The translations under genes were made by a program, and so were the position numbers. The notes beneath the pieces are model-generated. The model was given only the letters and a program-made list of their open reading frames with translations, was not told the DNA's origin and made no database searches. A stretch of 64,000 bases of DNA from Paraprevotella clara YIT 11840 (GTDB taxonomy: Bacteria > Bacteroidota > Bacteroidia > Bacteroidales > Bacteroidaceae), in assembly GCF_000233955.1 (NCBI RefSeq), contig NZ_JH376661.1, forward strand, positions 106,079-170,078. The letters run 5' to 3'. Numbering within the stretch: the stretch's first letter is position 1; the number at the start of each line of letters is the position of its first letter. Below, in pieces: positions 38,392-46,681 of this stretch.

Positions 38392-39480
38392 TTATCTACG
38401 TTGTCTGCGTACGGTCACTCTGGGCGTGGAGGCTCCTCCCCCTCCGGAACTCCCCCTACGCGTCTTGGAAACCTTAGTCTTTTCTGCCTTTGCCTTTTTC
38501 GAGTCGTCCGACGATGCCGAAGCACGACGCGAATTACGTGTAGTTCGGGAAGCTTTCTCCTTTTTCGTTTCTACAGCCTCCTTGGCTGCCGTTGAATCTA
38601 CAGCCACCGAGTCGTCATGCCCCCAAACATGTTTTTCAAAGTCGGAAAGTTGTTTCTCTATCCGCTTCTGTTCGTTGGCCATGGCACTGTCCGTCTTACA
38701 ATAGTTAGCCAGCACCTTCCCCTGCATGTTGTTCGTCTTATAAATCTTTCCGTCATACAGATTCATGGAGAAATAATCCGCCGCCGTCATGTTCGTCACG
38801 TTGTTATAATTGCTTGCCATCATCGTGTGACGGGCCAAATACGTACTGATATCATCATATTTGAGCCAGAACAAAGGATATGGGGTAGCCTCTCCGCCAA
38901 AATCATCTCCGCGCATAAGCACTGGGCATAAGGCCGTGACTTTCGTACGGAACGTCGAGGTCCTTTGGTCGAAATAAGAGCTCTCCTTTATATAATAACG
39001 GGAAACTTCAGCCGAGGGAATATCGCTGGCATTCACACGGGGACGCCCGTTCTGCTCCTCGTAATATATATGGTAACGCTCTAACAATTCTTTCACGTCC
39101 ACCTTATCGCGCGAAGTAAAAGACTCGTTACCGTCCAGTTTATATTGGTATGCCGTAATCTTTCCCGTCAGCAATAAATCGAACAGATACGTAAACAGGT
39201 TTATCTGGCCTGCGGAAGGCTCCACCGGATAATACAGGGGGGCGTTCTTGTCCAGCGTCAGATCCAACTGACGATACACATCGCGACGCCACACCACGTC
39301 CTCAGGCACTTCCACCGCCACGGGGAACTGCAAACTGGCACGGTCTACGGTTTTCTCGGCCTTGTCTGCATCATTGGGTTTCACCCTGCGGCGAGCCGGC
39401 TGCGCCTCCGCCTGCACGTACAGGGCAACTCCTAACAAAACAAAAAACAGACGTTTCATCCTTATCTTATTTTTACTCAT
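38392..39480 (-). CDS. gldN: Type IX secretion/gliding protein GldN (PorN)
   Basis: GldN/PorN is a periplasmic partner of the GldK lipoprotein ring in the T9SS. I prefer the ATG at 39480, which begins a signal peptide (MSKNKIRMKRLFFVLLGVAL); the frame is open to 39513, inside gldM. The 362-residue protein has DVVWRRDVYRQLDLTLDKNA and APLYYPVEPSAGQINLFTYL near the N-terminus, then YYIKESSYFDQRTSTF, the usual GldN features. The last 65 residues are an unusually Ser/Lys/Arg-rich tail (SRTTRNSRRASASSDDSKK; TPRVTVRRQRR), probably disordered. It is the last gene of the operon. Confidence 0.92.
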   Translation of the reverse strand: MSKNKIRMKRLFFVLLGVALYVQAEAQPARRRVKPNDADKAEKTVDRASLQFPVAVEVPEDVVWRRDVYRQLDLTLDKNAPLYYPVEPSAGQINLFTYLFDLLLTGKITAYQYKLDGNESFTSRDKVDVKELLERYHIYYEEQNGRPRVNASDIPSAEVSRYYIKESSYFDQRTSTFRTKVTALCPVLMRGDDFGGEATPYPLFWLKYDDISTYLARHTMMASNYNNVTNMTAADYFSMNLYDGKIYKTNNMQGKVLANYCKTDSAMANEQKRIEKQLSDFEKHVWGHDDSVAVDSTAAKEAVETKKEKASRTTRNSRRASASSDDSKKAKAEKTKVSKTRRGSSGGGGASTPRVTVRRQRR

Positions 39481-39502
39481 AGTCTTCATTTCCATCCATT
39501 CA

Positions 39503-41065
39503 TTAGTTGACAATCACTTCCATAGAGCCGTCGAGCGTCCGCTCCGCCCCGTCGGGGCCTACGGCTCTTATACGGGAAATATAGAACCGTTTTCCACGTC
39601 CCAACGAACGGAACATCGAACGTTGCTGTTCAGTGAAAGACGCGCTGTTCGACACCGCCGGTACGGCGTTACCCATATTGTCGAAAAACACCGTCTCGAA
39701 CCCTTGCACCCGGAACTCTATATTCAAAAGTCCGTCGTCAATAGCTGCGCCGATGCCTTTCGTTCCCATCAACATTTGTTTGGACAAACGCCCGCCACGG
39801 AAACGGTTGCTGCCGCCTTCCGCCGCATACTCTATATAAGCCGACGGGTCGGGCAACTTACGCACACGAAAGGCAAACTGTCCCATCTTCTGCATACGTC
39901 CCTCCATATTGGCATTGACCGTAATCACGGCATCTTTGCCCACTTCTGCCGGTCGGGCTATATATTTGCCCGCCCCTGTGGGCTGCAACACTCCTCCGCT
40001 CATGGAAGCCACCACCTTATTGGCCGGAACCCCGGGAATAGACACGCTCATAGGGTTCTCATATCCGGCATACAACACATTCATCAAGTCTGCCGACACC
40101 GTAGCCGAAGGAGCCACCACGGTGTAAGGCTGAGAGAAGTCCCTGCGCACCATCTGGCCACGCCCGTCCATCATCTCGATATAACCTTTCAGCGTATAAT
40201 CGCCCGTACTACTGCAAACCGTCTCATACAGCCCGCCCGGTGAAGTGATTTGCCGTCCGTTGACATATACCGTCGGACGTTGGGTCGTATCCACGGCAGC
40301 CATGATGATCTGGGCACTGAATTTCCCGCCTTGTACCACCGTACGTGAAGCCGGTATCACAAATGCATTCAACTCGTTCACACGCAAGTCTTTCATGTCT
40401 ATATTGGCCACCAAGGCATGAAGCACCTCTCCTTCGGCATACCGCACATCACTCTGCAATTTGGAAAGCAAAGTAACGGCCGCAGCCACCGGCGTATTCT
40501 CAAACATATACTCCTGCCAATTCTTCCCTAAAGTACCGGCCTTGTTCGGAACCTCCGTACTCAGGTTGTCCGCAATGATTTTCTTCTGCGTCTCGTCTGT
40601 CAACATGCCGACGATGCTTTCACGAAAACTGTTGATGGCCGCGAACAACCTCTGTCCTTCTCCTCGGCGCGGTGCCAACATCACATGGGAAGCCGCCTCC
40701 AGATCCTCCTTGTTCTGCACGTCTTTCACGTCGCCGTCTTCCCCGTCCGCCTGCTTCACGATACTGACCTTCAGGGCTTCCGCATAATTATATAAGGAGT
40801 CTGAGATTTTCTTCACATACTGTGCCTTGTCGAACCATTCCTTCACTTTGGCCGGATTGGCCTCCATCTGTCCCTGCAAATCCTTATAAAGGGCTTCGTT
40901 GGACGCAGAAGCGTTCGCCGTAGTCCGCAGAAGGCTGTCTTCCACCAATGAAAAACCGTTCAACACGTCGGAAGACACGTTCAGGGCCAACATAGCCATC
41001 AGCACCACATACATGAGGTTGATCATCTTCTGACGCGGAGACATTCTATTTTGCTGGGATGCCAT
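39503..41065 (-). CDS. gldM: Type IX secretion motor protein GldM (PorM)
   Basis: GldM and GldL form the proton-driven inner-membrane motor of the T9SS. The 520-residue protein starts with a short cytoplasmic stretch (SPRQKMINLMYVVLMAMLAL), which is also its single membrane helix, followed by LNVSSDVLNGFSLVEDSLLR. Four periplasmic domains follow; conserved pieces include VPNKAGTLGKNWQEYMFENT and ISRIRAVGPDGAERTLDGS at the end. Length fits the family. It follows gldL by 26 bases. Confidence 0.96.
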   Translation of the reverse strand: MASQQNRMSPRQKMINLMYVVLMAMLALNVSSDVLNGFSLVEDSLLRTTANASASNEALYKDLQGQMEANPAKVKEWFDKAQYVKKISDSLYNYAEALKVSIVKQADGEDGDVKDVQNKEDLEAASHVMLAPRRGEGQRLFAAINSFRESIVGMLTDETQKKIIADNLSTEVPNKAGTLGKNWQEYMFENTPVAAAVTLLSKLQSDVRYAEGEVLHALVANIDMKDLRVNELNAFVIPASRTVVQGGKFSAQIIMAAVDTTQRPTVYVNGRQITSPGGLYETVCSSTGDYTLKGYIEMMDGRGQMVRRDFSQPYTVVAPSATVSADLMNVLYAGYENPMSVSIPGVPANKVVASMSGGVLQPTGAGKYIARPAEVGKDAVITVNANMEGRMQKMGQFAFRVRKLPDPSAYIEYAAEGGSNRFRGGRLSKQMLMGTKGIGAAIDDGLLNIEFRVQGFETVFFDNMGNAVPAVSNSASFTEQQRSMFRSLGRGKRFYISRIRAVGPDGAERTLDGSMEVIVN

Positions 41066-41091
41066 TTCGTATTCCTTTCTGATTAATCCGT

Positions 41092-42027
41092 TTATTCTGT
41101 TATCGAACCGCCCGGTGTATGCTTCATGTTCACCGTCAAGGCCTGAATCATACGGTTGTAAATGCCGTTCAATTCTTCTATCTGACGCGCCATCTTGCGG
41201 GTCTGTTCATTGATTTGGTCTATCGTGCCCACCTGCGTACTGATACTCTTCAACTGCATCTCGTATATCGTATTGATGCCCGTCAGCGTACGGTTCAGAT
41301 TATCCATCTCCTTGGCATCACGCGTCATGTGTTCAGCCTGTTCGGACACACGCGCCAAGGTTTCGGTCAACGTCTTCAGCTCTTCCACATAATTTTCAGC
41401 CGCCTCCTTCATTTCGGGAGTAGAAGCGTTACGGGCATCTTCAAGCACTTTCGCAAAAAGTTCTGCGTTGGAAGCATTCACCATATCGGCCAAAGCCTTT
41501 ATATCCAACGCCTGCTGCCCCACGCTACCCTGCACGCCTTGTGTTCCGCCGCCTGCTGCGCCAGACACGTCCGGATTTACAGTAGCCGCTGCCCCGGAAA
41601 GAGGGATGCCTCCATTTCCTCCGACTACGACCGGCCCTCCCACGACTATGGGCTGGGATACCCCTCCACCGGACACAACCGGTTGGGGCACTCCACCTTG
41701 CGCAACCTCAGGAAGGTTCCCGGCTTCCTTTTCGCCGACAGCCTCTTCGTCCCAATCCTCTTCATCCGAAGCCAGACTCACCCGGTCTTCATCGCGCTTC
41801 AGTTCTGCCGGACGGTCGAAACCGGAGATGAAAAACACCAGAACCTCCGTACCCATACCGATGAACAACATCGCATTGGCCCCGGGAATATGAGTCAGTT
41901 TGAACAAAGCTCCAAGAATGACCACGGCCGCTCCCCAACTGTACGCATAATTCAGGAATGTCTGCCCGGCTACCGACTCAATCCAATCCTGAATACGGAT
42001 AACTATATTTTTTCTATTCTTAGCCAT
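41092..42027 (-). CDS. gldL: Type IX secretion motor protein GldL (PorL)
   Basis: GldL is the pentameric inner-membrane stator around the GldM helices. The 311-residue protein has two membrane helices (YSWGAAVVILGALFKL; NAMLFIGMGTEVLVFFISGF), with the conserved proton-channel glutamate at Glu61. Residues about 103-170 are a Gly/Pro/Val-rich linker (GGVPQPVVSGGGVSQPIVV), longer than I expect, leading to a long coiled coil (about 170-300) ending in the cytoplasm. It follows gldK by 21 bases. Confidence 0.95.
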   Translation of the reverse strand: MAKNRKNIVIRIQDWIESVAGQTFLNYAYSWGAAVVILGALFKLTHIPGANAMLFIGMGTEVLVFFISGFDRPAELKRDEDRVSLASDEEDWDEEAVGEKEAGNLPEVAQGGVPQPVVSGGGVSQPIVVGGPVVVGGNGGIPLSGAAATVNPDVSGAAGGGTQGVQGSVGQQALDIKALADMVNASNAELFAKVLEDARNASTPEMKEAAENYVEELKTLTETLARVSEQAEHMTRDAKEMDNLNRTLTGINTIYEMQLKSISTQVGTIDQINEQTRKMARQIEELNGIYNRMIQALTVNMKHTPGGSITE

Positions 42028-42048
42028 ATCTTAACTTCTTTTGTCTTT

Positions 42049-43485
42049 TTATTTACGTTTATTGGTTGTCCCCGACACAGAACGCACGCAACGGAAACCG
42101 ATGTACGAGCGCGGTTGGTTTTGATATTCGTATGAACGCCATACGGAACGTATCATGGATTCCGGGTCTTTCCACGAACCGCCCCTCACCGACTTCTTCT
42201 TCAGGCGATAAGGATCTTCTTTCGCGGCATTGTATTTCAGTTCCGGATTCATGTCGCTCATGCCGTCCACACCCGATTCGGTGTACACCGTACTCGTCCA
42301 TTCCGCCACATTTCCCGCCATGTCGAACAAACCGTTGGAATTGGCCGAATAGGAACCGCATTTGGACGTTATCAAGCTCCCGTCGTCCGTATAGTCCCCA
42401 CGGTCGGGTTTGAAGTTGGCATAATAACAGTCTTTCTCGCTTTTCACCCCTTTTGTCTCCCACGGGAACAAGGCTCCTTCGGGACCACGTGCGGCAAATT
42501 CCCATTCCACCTCTGTCGGCAAACGGTAAGGCTGTATCTGACTGGCTGCGGCTCCCAAGCCACGTTTCAGGAACTCCGTACGCCAATCGCAGAAAGCATT
42601 GGCCTGTTCCCAGGTCACACCGACCACCGGATAATCGTTATAAGCCGGATTGGAGAAGTATTGCAACATGTAGCGTTCGTTTTCCGCATTGGAAAAATCG
42701 TTCACCCAACACGTCGTATCCGGATAAATATTCACGATATAAGTATTCAGGAAATCATGCAGTCCCGAAAGCGGGCGGGTGATGGTTTCACGCACGATAC
42801 GCCCTTCGTCGTCGATGTAAGCTGTATCCTTAGAAATCATGACCACTTCGTCCGCATCCACGGCATGGTCGGTATTCAGGTTGCGTTCATCCGGATTCAG
42901 GCGGTGCTTGCGCAAAGCGGCAGCGGTATAATCGAACACCTCATAACGGTAATTCATCTGGCGCGCATCCAACATCCGCTCCCCCGTGGCCGGATTCGTC
43001 ACGTACACGCTTTCTATCGCCCTCAACTCGTCTTCGTTCGGGCGTTTCCAGGGTATCGGCTTTTTCCAGTTCAGATAAGGAGTCACCGGATTCCCGAACT
43101 TGTCCTCCTCTATCTTGTAGGTCTCGTCGCCCGCGTATGCCGGATCGGCCAGGCGTTCGCGGATAATAGAGTCGCGCACCCAAAAGACAAACTGGCGATA
43201 TTTGGCATTCGACACTTCGTTAGCGTCCATCCAGAAGCCGTCGACCGAAATTTCCCGGGTAGGAATGGTCATTCCCCACAACGAATCGGTTTCTTCCGTA
43301 CCGATTTTCAATGAACCTTTCTTCACGAAAACCATCCCGTAAGGAGTTGGTTCACTGTAGGCCGTTCCCCCGACACCGGTCACTTCTCCACCCGTGGCGG
43401 TGGATGCCGAACGGGGACCCAGACAAGCACTGAACGCCAGACCTGCCATTATGCCCCATATCAACCCACAACACTTCATATTCAT
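42049..43485 (-). CDS. gldK: Type IX secretion lipoprotein GldK (PorK)
   Basis: GldK/PorK forms the periplasmic ring attached to the outer membrane. The 478-residue product has a lipoprotein signal (GIMAGLAFSAC, with the lipid-carrying Cys about residue 20) and a formylglycine-generating-enzyme fold: FWMDANEVSNAKYRQFVFWV, YPVVGVTWEQANAFCDWR, RLPTEVEWEFAARGP, NGLFDMAGNVAEWTSTVY and SVRGGSWKD. This FGE domain is structural in GldK. It follows porP by 2 bases. Confidence 0.96.
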   Translation of the reverse strand: MNMKCCGLIWGIMAGLAFSACLGPRSASTATGGEVTGVGGTAYSEPTPYGMVFVKKGSLKIGTEETDSLWGMTIPTREISVDGFWMDANEVSNAKYRQFVFWVRDSIIRERLADPAYAGDETYKIEEDKFGNPVTPYLNWKKPIPWKRPNEDELRAIESVYVTNPATGERMLDARQMNYRYEVFDYTAAALRKHRLNPDERNLNTDHAVDADEVVMISKDTAYIDDEGRIVRETITRPLSGLHDFLNTYIVNIYPDTTCWVNDFSNAENERYMLQYFSNPAYNDYPVVGVTWEQANAFCDWRTEFLKRGLGAAASQIQPYRLPTEVEWEFAARGPEGALFPWETKGVKSEKDCYYANFKPDRGDYTDDGSLITSKCGSYSANSNGLFDMAGNVAEWTSTVYTESGVDGMSDMNPELKYNAAKEDPYRLKKKSVRGGSWKDPESMIRSVWRSYEYQNQPRSYIGFRCVRSVSGTTNKRK

Positions 43486-43487
43486 TA

Positions 43488-44438
43488 TTATAATATTCTT
43501 ACGCTTTTATGTTTATTCTTTCCTTTCTTGAACAGATTCAACTCCGTCTTATAGCCGATGATGATCTCATGACTGCCGTTCAATGCCCCGATGCCGGCCG
43601 TGTACATTTCGTACGCATAACCGAGATTGATGCCATGAAAGTCTCCGCCGAAGAGGAAACTGACCGAATTCATCGGACTGTACGACACTCCGCCGTACAA
43701 CTCATGCTTGCTGCCATGATAAGCGATGCGTCCCGTCATATCCGCCCGGAAACCTACGGCATCGGAACGCAGCATGGCGGTCGTATGTATGGTATATAAC
43801 GGACTTTTAAGCCGGATATTGTACCCGCCCGTCAAATAATAAGAAGGAGAGACCTTAAATTCGTTCACTTTTTCCTCTCCCAACGTGACGGTGGGCGAGG
43901 TACAGTGCATCATGGCAAAACCGGCGTACCACGACTTACGGGCATACTGGATGCCGAAATTCATATCGAAACCGGCCCCGTTGGCCTCAGCCGTAGGAAA
44001 AGCAGGGTCGCCGGACTCTCCCAAATCCAACTCTCCCCCGTCGAACGTCTCACTGAGCATGGACAAATGGATGCCTCCGCTCAGTTTGCCTCCCCACAAA
44101 GGCTGATGGTAAGCATATTGCAGAAAAAACTTCTGGTGCTTGAACAGACCGATCTGGTCGTTGGTGAACCCCACTCCGGCACCGTGCCTCGCGCTGATGA
44201 AGAACAACGGCAGGTCCACGTAAGCAAACATCACGGCGGGGGCGTTTTCAAAGCCGGTCATCTGCATGCTGTAAGCTCCTTGAAAGTTCAGCATGGGAGA
44301 CTGCCCCGTCGCTGCGGGGTTATAAAAGGGCGTCATGGCCCAATAATTGACAAAAGACGGGTCATACTGAGCCTTGGCCCACCGGGGCAACAAGCTCAAT
44401 ATCAAGATGAACCCTATCAGTTTTCCCTTTGTCTTCAC
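43488..44438 (-). CDS. porP: PorP/SprF family type IX secretion outer-membrane protein
   Basis: PorP/SprF proteins are outer-membrane barrels that tie T9SS substrates or the GldKN ring to the membrane. The 316-residue protein has a signal peptide (IGFILILSLLPRWAKAQ), the family start YDPSFVNYWAMTPFYNPAAT, and strands such as YAYHQPLWGGKLSGGIHL and LYGGVSYSPMNSVSFLFGG. It is the first gene of porP-gldK-gldL-gldM-gldN, the order known from Porphyromonas gingivalis. A 13-base palindrome (44445-44457) sits just before the start; no canonical promoter is visible. Confidence 0.94.
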   Translation of the reverse strand: MKTKGKLIGFILILSLLPRWAKAQYDPSFVNYWAMTPFYNPAATGQSPMLNFQGAYSMQMTGFENAPAVMFAYVDLPLFFISARHGAGVGFTNDQIGLFKHQKFFLQYAYHQPLWGGKLSGGIHLSMLSETFDGGELDLGESGDPAFPTAEANGAGFDMNFGIQYARKSWYAGFAMMHCTSPTVTLGEEKVNEFKVSPSYYLTGGYNIRLKSPLYTIHTTAMLRSDAVGFRADMTGRIAYHGSKHELYGGVSYSPMNSVSFLFGGDFHGINLGYAYEMYTAGIGALNGSHEIIIGYKTELNLFKKGKNKHKSVRIL

Positions 44439-44523
44439 TGTCTCTACAACCGTTGTACCTTAAGAAAACAGAATCTTTTTCTTTTTATTGTCCGGCATCG
44501 CACGAAAATCGCGGTTTCAGGTA

Positions 44524-44558
44524 AAACAATGGAGCGGATGCACACTTACACCCGCTCC
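44524..44558 (-). terminator. Probable terminator after the DUF2795 gene
   Basis: GGAGCGG (44558-44552, minus strand) pairs with CCGCTCC (44537-44531) over a 14-base loop, followed by ATTGTTTTAC. The T tract is weak. It lies 44 bases beyond the DUF2795 stop and upstream of porP. Confidence 0.55.
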
Positions 44559-44601
44559 AGTAATCATTTCAGGTTTTCCGTATTTCCAAGTCCGACGCGC
44601 A

Positions 44602-44823
44602 TCAATATTCGTCCTCGTTGAAAAGAAAATCCTCCTTCGTCGGATAGTCCGGCCAAACATCTTCTATCGTCTCATATATTTCGCCTTCATCCTCTATTTC
44701 TTGCAGATTCTCGATCACTTCCAAGGGAGCGCCAGAACGCATCGCATAATCAATCAGTTCATCCTTGGTGGCAGGCCATGGCGCATCTTCTAACTTTGAA
44801 GCCAATTCCAGTGTCCAATACAT
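44602..44823 (-). CDS. DUF2795-type small acidic protein
   Basis: The 73-residue protein begins MYWTLELASKLEDAPWPATK and continues DELIDYAMRSGAPLEVIENL, the DUF2795 pattern (helical, P-A-T-K-x-E-L-x-x-Y-A). The C-terminal half is strongly acidic (EIEDEGEIYETIEDVWPD) and ends FNEDEY. Its function is unknown. It has its own promoter (44867-44896), which overlaps the stop of the preceding cobalamin gene, and a likely terminator. Confidence 0.85.
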   Translation of the reverse strand: MYWTLELASKLEDAPWPATKDELIDYAMRSGAPLEVIENLQEIEDEGEIYETIEDVWPDYPTKEDFLFNEDEY

Positions 44824-44866
44824 AGTCCTTAATATTTATAACAACTTCGTTTTTCTATTTTGTGCG

Positions 44867-44896
44867 CAAAAATAATAATATTTTCGATACCATCAA
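44867..44896 (-). promoter_or_regulatory. Promoter of the DUF2795 gene
   Basis: Minus strand: TTG (44896-44894), a 19-base spacer and TATTTTTG (44874-44867). The -33 element overlaps the stop codon of the adenosyltransferase gene. Confidence 0.65.
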
Positions 44897-45450
44897 CGTT
44901 TCTTCCACACAATTTCATCTTTCCCCTCAATAAATAGCATTTTACGGGACAGCACAAACAGATAATCGGACAAGCGGTTGACATACGCACAAACCTCCGG
45001 CATCACCGGCGCACTTCCGGACAGTTCCAGGATACGCCGCTCCGCCCTGCGGCACACGGTGCGGCAGACATGGCACACGGCCGCCCCCCGGGAGCCGCCG
45101 GGAAGCACGAACCCCCGCCACCCGGGAAGCCCGTCTTCCGCCTCATCTATGGCCTGTTCCAGACGCGTCACGTCTTCTTCCGTCACCACCTCCCGGCCAA
45201 GCTTTTCCGCACGTGAGGGCGCCGTAGCCAGATAGGCTCCTATCGCGAACAAGTCACATTGGATGCCTGTCAGGAACTCGCGGTCTTCCTCACGTTCCAA
45301 ATAAGTAATCAATTCGCCGATGTGGGCATTCAGCTCATCCACCGTCCCATACGCTTCCACTCGGACATCCGTCTTGGACACCCGCACGCCCCCGCTCAGG
45401 CTGGTCATTCCCCCGTCGCCCGTACGAGTATATACTCTACTTTTCTTCAT
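44893..45450 (-). CDS. Cob(I)alamin adenosyltransferase, PduO type
   Basis: The enzyme attaches the 5'-deoxyadenosyl group of ATP to cob(I)alamin, producing the cofactor needed, for example, by methylmalonyl-CoA mutase. The 185-residue protein has the ATP-binding start [19 protein letters not shown], then [18 protein letters not shown], and the C-terminal [16 protein letters not shown] and [15 protein letters not shown] helices. It lies 12 bases after the conserved hypothetical gene at 45463-46068, so both are likely co-transcribed. No cobalamin riboswitch is recognisable upstream. Confidence 0.93.
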   Translation of the reverse strand: MKKSRVYTRTGDGGMTSLSGGVRVSKTDVRVEAYGTVDELNAHIGELITYLEREEDREFLTGIQCDLFAIGAYLATAPSRAEKLGREVVTEEDVTRLEQAIDEAEDGLPGWRGFVLPGGSRGAAVCHVCRTVCRRAERRILELSGSAPVMPEVCAYVNRLSDYLFVLSRKMLFIEGKDEIVWKKR

Positions 45451-45462
45451 CCTTCCGTATAT

Positions 45463-46068
45463 TTAAAAATTCACAATATAATCTTGCCGTTGCTTGGAAC
45501 GGTCATAAAACACAAGACCGTAGTCGTAGAGGTCGAAAGTTACCACGGCTTCCGGCAAGCGTTTCACGTCGTTCCACGCCTGCAAAGCCGCTTTTGAAGC
45601 CCGTATGCCGAAAAGGAGGCACACCGAACACCTTGTCGACGGACGCGAGACCACAGCCGTCCAATGCCGGGGCGCAATCCCCCTGCCCACGACCATCAGT
45701 TCCTTCTGCCGCACGAAACCTCCGTTCTCCCGCACCCTCACCTTCCAAAACAAGTCTTGACATACCGCGGCCGAACGGCATCCCGCTGCCAAGTAAGCCG
45801 TTTCCGCCTCGCTCACGTGCCCATATATCCGGATCAGGGAGGGATGCACGTAATTGGACAGACGGAAAAGAAACTTGCGGCATTTCAACCGATGCAAGCC
45901 CCCGCACAGGCAAACCACGGGATAACGTTTCTTCAACTCCCGGTAGGCGTAATATTCCCCACGCTCATACACCACATACGTCAGGAAGTCGAACGCAAAG
46001 GGAGAATGCACACCGTATCCGCGCCGATGCCTGAACCTTTTCAACCAAATCCATTGTCTGTAGAGCAT
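45463..46068 (-). CDS. Conserved Bacteroidales hypothetical protein, possibly a degenerate class I methyltransferase
   Basis: The 201-residue protein starts IWLKRFRHRRGYGVHSPFAF, a sequence I associate with a Bacteroidales family sometimes annotated as an SAM-dependent methyltransferase, and ends VTFDLYDYGLVFYDRSKQRQ before DYIVNF. A clear glycine-rich SAM motif I is not visible: the expected place reads PVVCLCGGLHRLKC, and a DxGxG is absent. It may therefore be inactive or a different enzyme. It is rich in Arg and Cys. A TAACTTTG box lies at 46106-46099 but no -33 element is clear. Activity is unproven. Confidence 0.6.
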   Translation of the reverse strand: MLYRQWIWLKRFRHRRGYGVHSPFAFDFLTYVVYERGEYYAYRELKKRYPVVCLCGGLHRLKCRKFLFRLSNYVHPSLIRIYGHVSEAETAYLAAGCRSAAVCQDLFWKVRVRENGGFVRQKELMVVGRGIAPRHWTAVVSRPSTRCSVCLLFGIRASKAALQAWNDVKRLPEAVVTFDLYDYGLVFYDRSKQRQDYIVNF

Positions 46069-46176
46069 TCTTGTATCTTAATGTTTGTTCTTGCCCAACA
46101 AAGTTAGCACAAAAAAGCACTCCGTATTGATATAAATCAAGAAAAAGCCGTTTTTTCGATATTAAAAGCCGGATAT

Positions 46177-46207
46177 TTTGCCGGAAAACCGAAACTCCCT
46201 ACCTTTG
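46177..46207 (+). promoter_or_regulatory. Consensus Bacteroidota promoter of a short RNA
   Basis: TTTG (46177-46180), exactly 19 bases, then TACCTTTG (46200-46207). This is one of the two best promoter matches in the window. It is followed within 45 bases by a strong terminator rather than a gene. Confidence 0.8.
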
Positions 46208-46213
46208 TATCGT

Positions 46214-46275
46214 GTTTTTCATAGTATTAGATTTAAGGTTAACAAAGGTTGGGTCAGAGCGCTGACCCTTTTTTT
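46214..46275 (+). ncRNA. Candidate small RNA of about 62 nt
   Basis: The 5' end is inferred from the promoter (TSS about 6-7 bases after TACCTTTG). The body contains TATTAGATTTAAGGTTAACA, has no ATG, and ends in a perfect terminator: GGGTCAG (46251-46257), loop AGCG, CTGACCC (46262-46268), seven T. The next gene starts over 400 bases later, so a simple leader is unlikely unless the terminator is read through. It resembles the promoter-to-terminator layout of Bacteroidales ncRNA families, but I cannot assign one. Confidence 0.6.
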
Positions 46276-46387
46276 ATGCCCTACGGTGAAGCCTTAAAAA
46301 AACAGGACATTACAGTCTCGCATCTCCGCTCTCTCCGCACATCACGCAACCACCTCACCCACAATAAAATACAAACCTACAGAGAAC

Positions 46388-46475
46388 GGCAAAAAAATCT
46401 CCTGCAAACGATTTTCCAATCTCCTGCGAACGATTTTTCGTTTGGCGCAGAACAAAAAATCATTTGCCGCAAGGT
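46388..46475. repeat. Intergenic array 3, 22-base period
   Basis: Four units of exactly 22 bases start at 46388, 46410, 46432 and 46454. Units 2 and 3 are clearest (GATTTTCCAATCTCCTGCGA and GATTTTTCGTTTGGCGCAGA). Unit 4 starts AAAAAATCATTTGCCGC, so GATTTTT of unit 3 and AAAAATC of unit 4 can form a stem. Confidence 0.85.
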
Positions 46476-46681
46476 AAATCCGCCCACTCCTTGAGGCAGG
46501 ATTTCATTTGACAAAGCCCTGCTTCCAAAGTCCGGCACGCCCACCCACGGTATGCACTTCGCAGCCCTCCCCGTCCGGGGTATCTTGCAAAAAAATAAGG
46601 CAAACCTCACTGACTTTCAAAAAAAAAACGTTTCTTTATACCTCCAAACAGGAACTTGAACAAACCAGCATAGAAAAAGAC

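Larger units (their letters stand above)
46069..46681. other. Divergent intergenic region with promoter, short RNA unit and repeat array
   Basis: About 610 bases between divergent genes. It holds a plus-strand promoter (46177-46207) with a terminator at 46251-46275 and no gene between them, and array 3 of the 22-base repeat (46388-46475). A weak hairpin AAATCC/GGATTT lies at 46476-46503. An open frame running through 46508-46681 into the DUF4954 gene lacks family similarity and is not counted as coding. Confidence 0.6.

Noticed and set aside
46388..46475. CRISPR array
   Set aside because: The repeats are directly adjacent 22-base units without unique spacers, and no cas genes are present.
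46508..46681. N-terminal extension of the DUF4954 protein
   Set aside because: The 58 codons before 46682 show low-complexity residues and no family similarity, while the conserved start follows the internal ATG closely.
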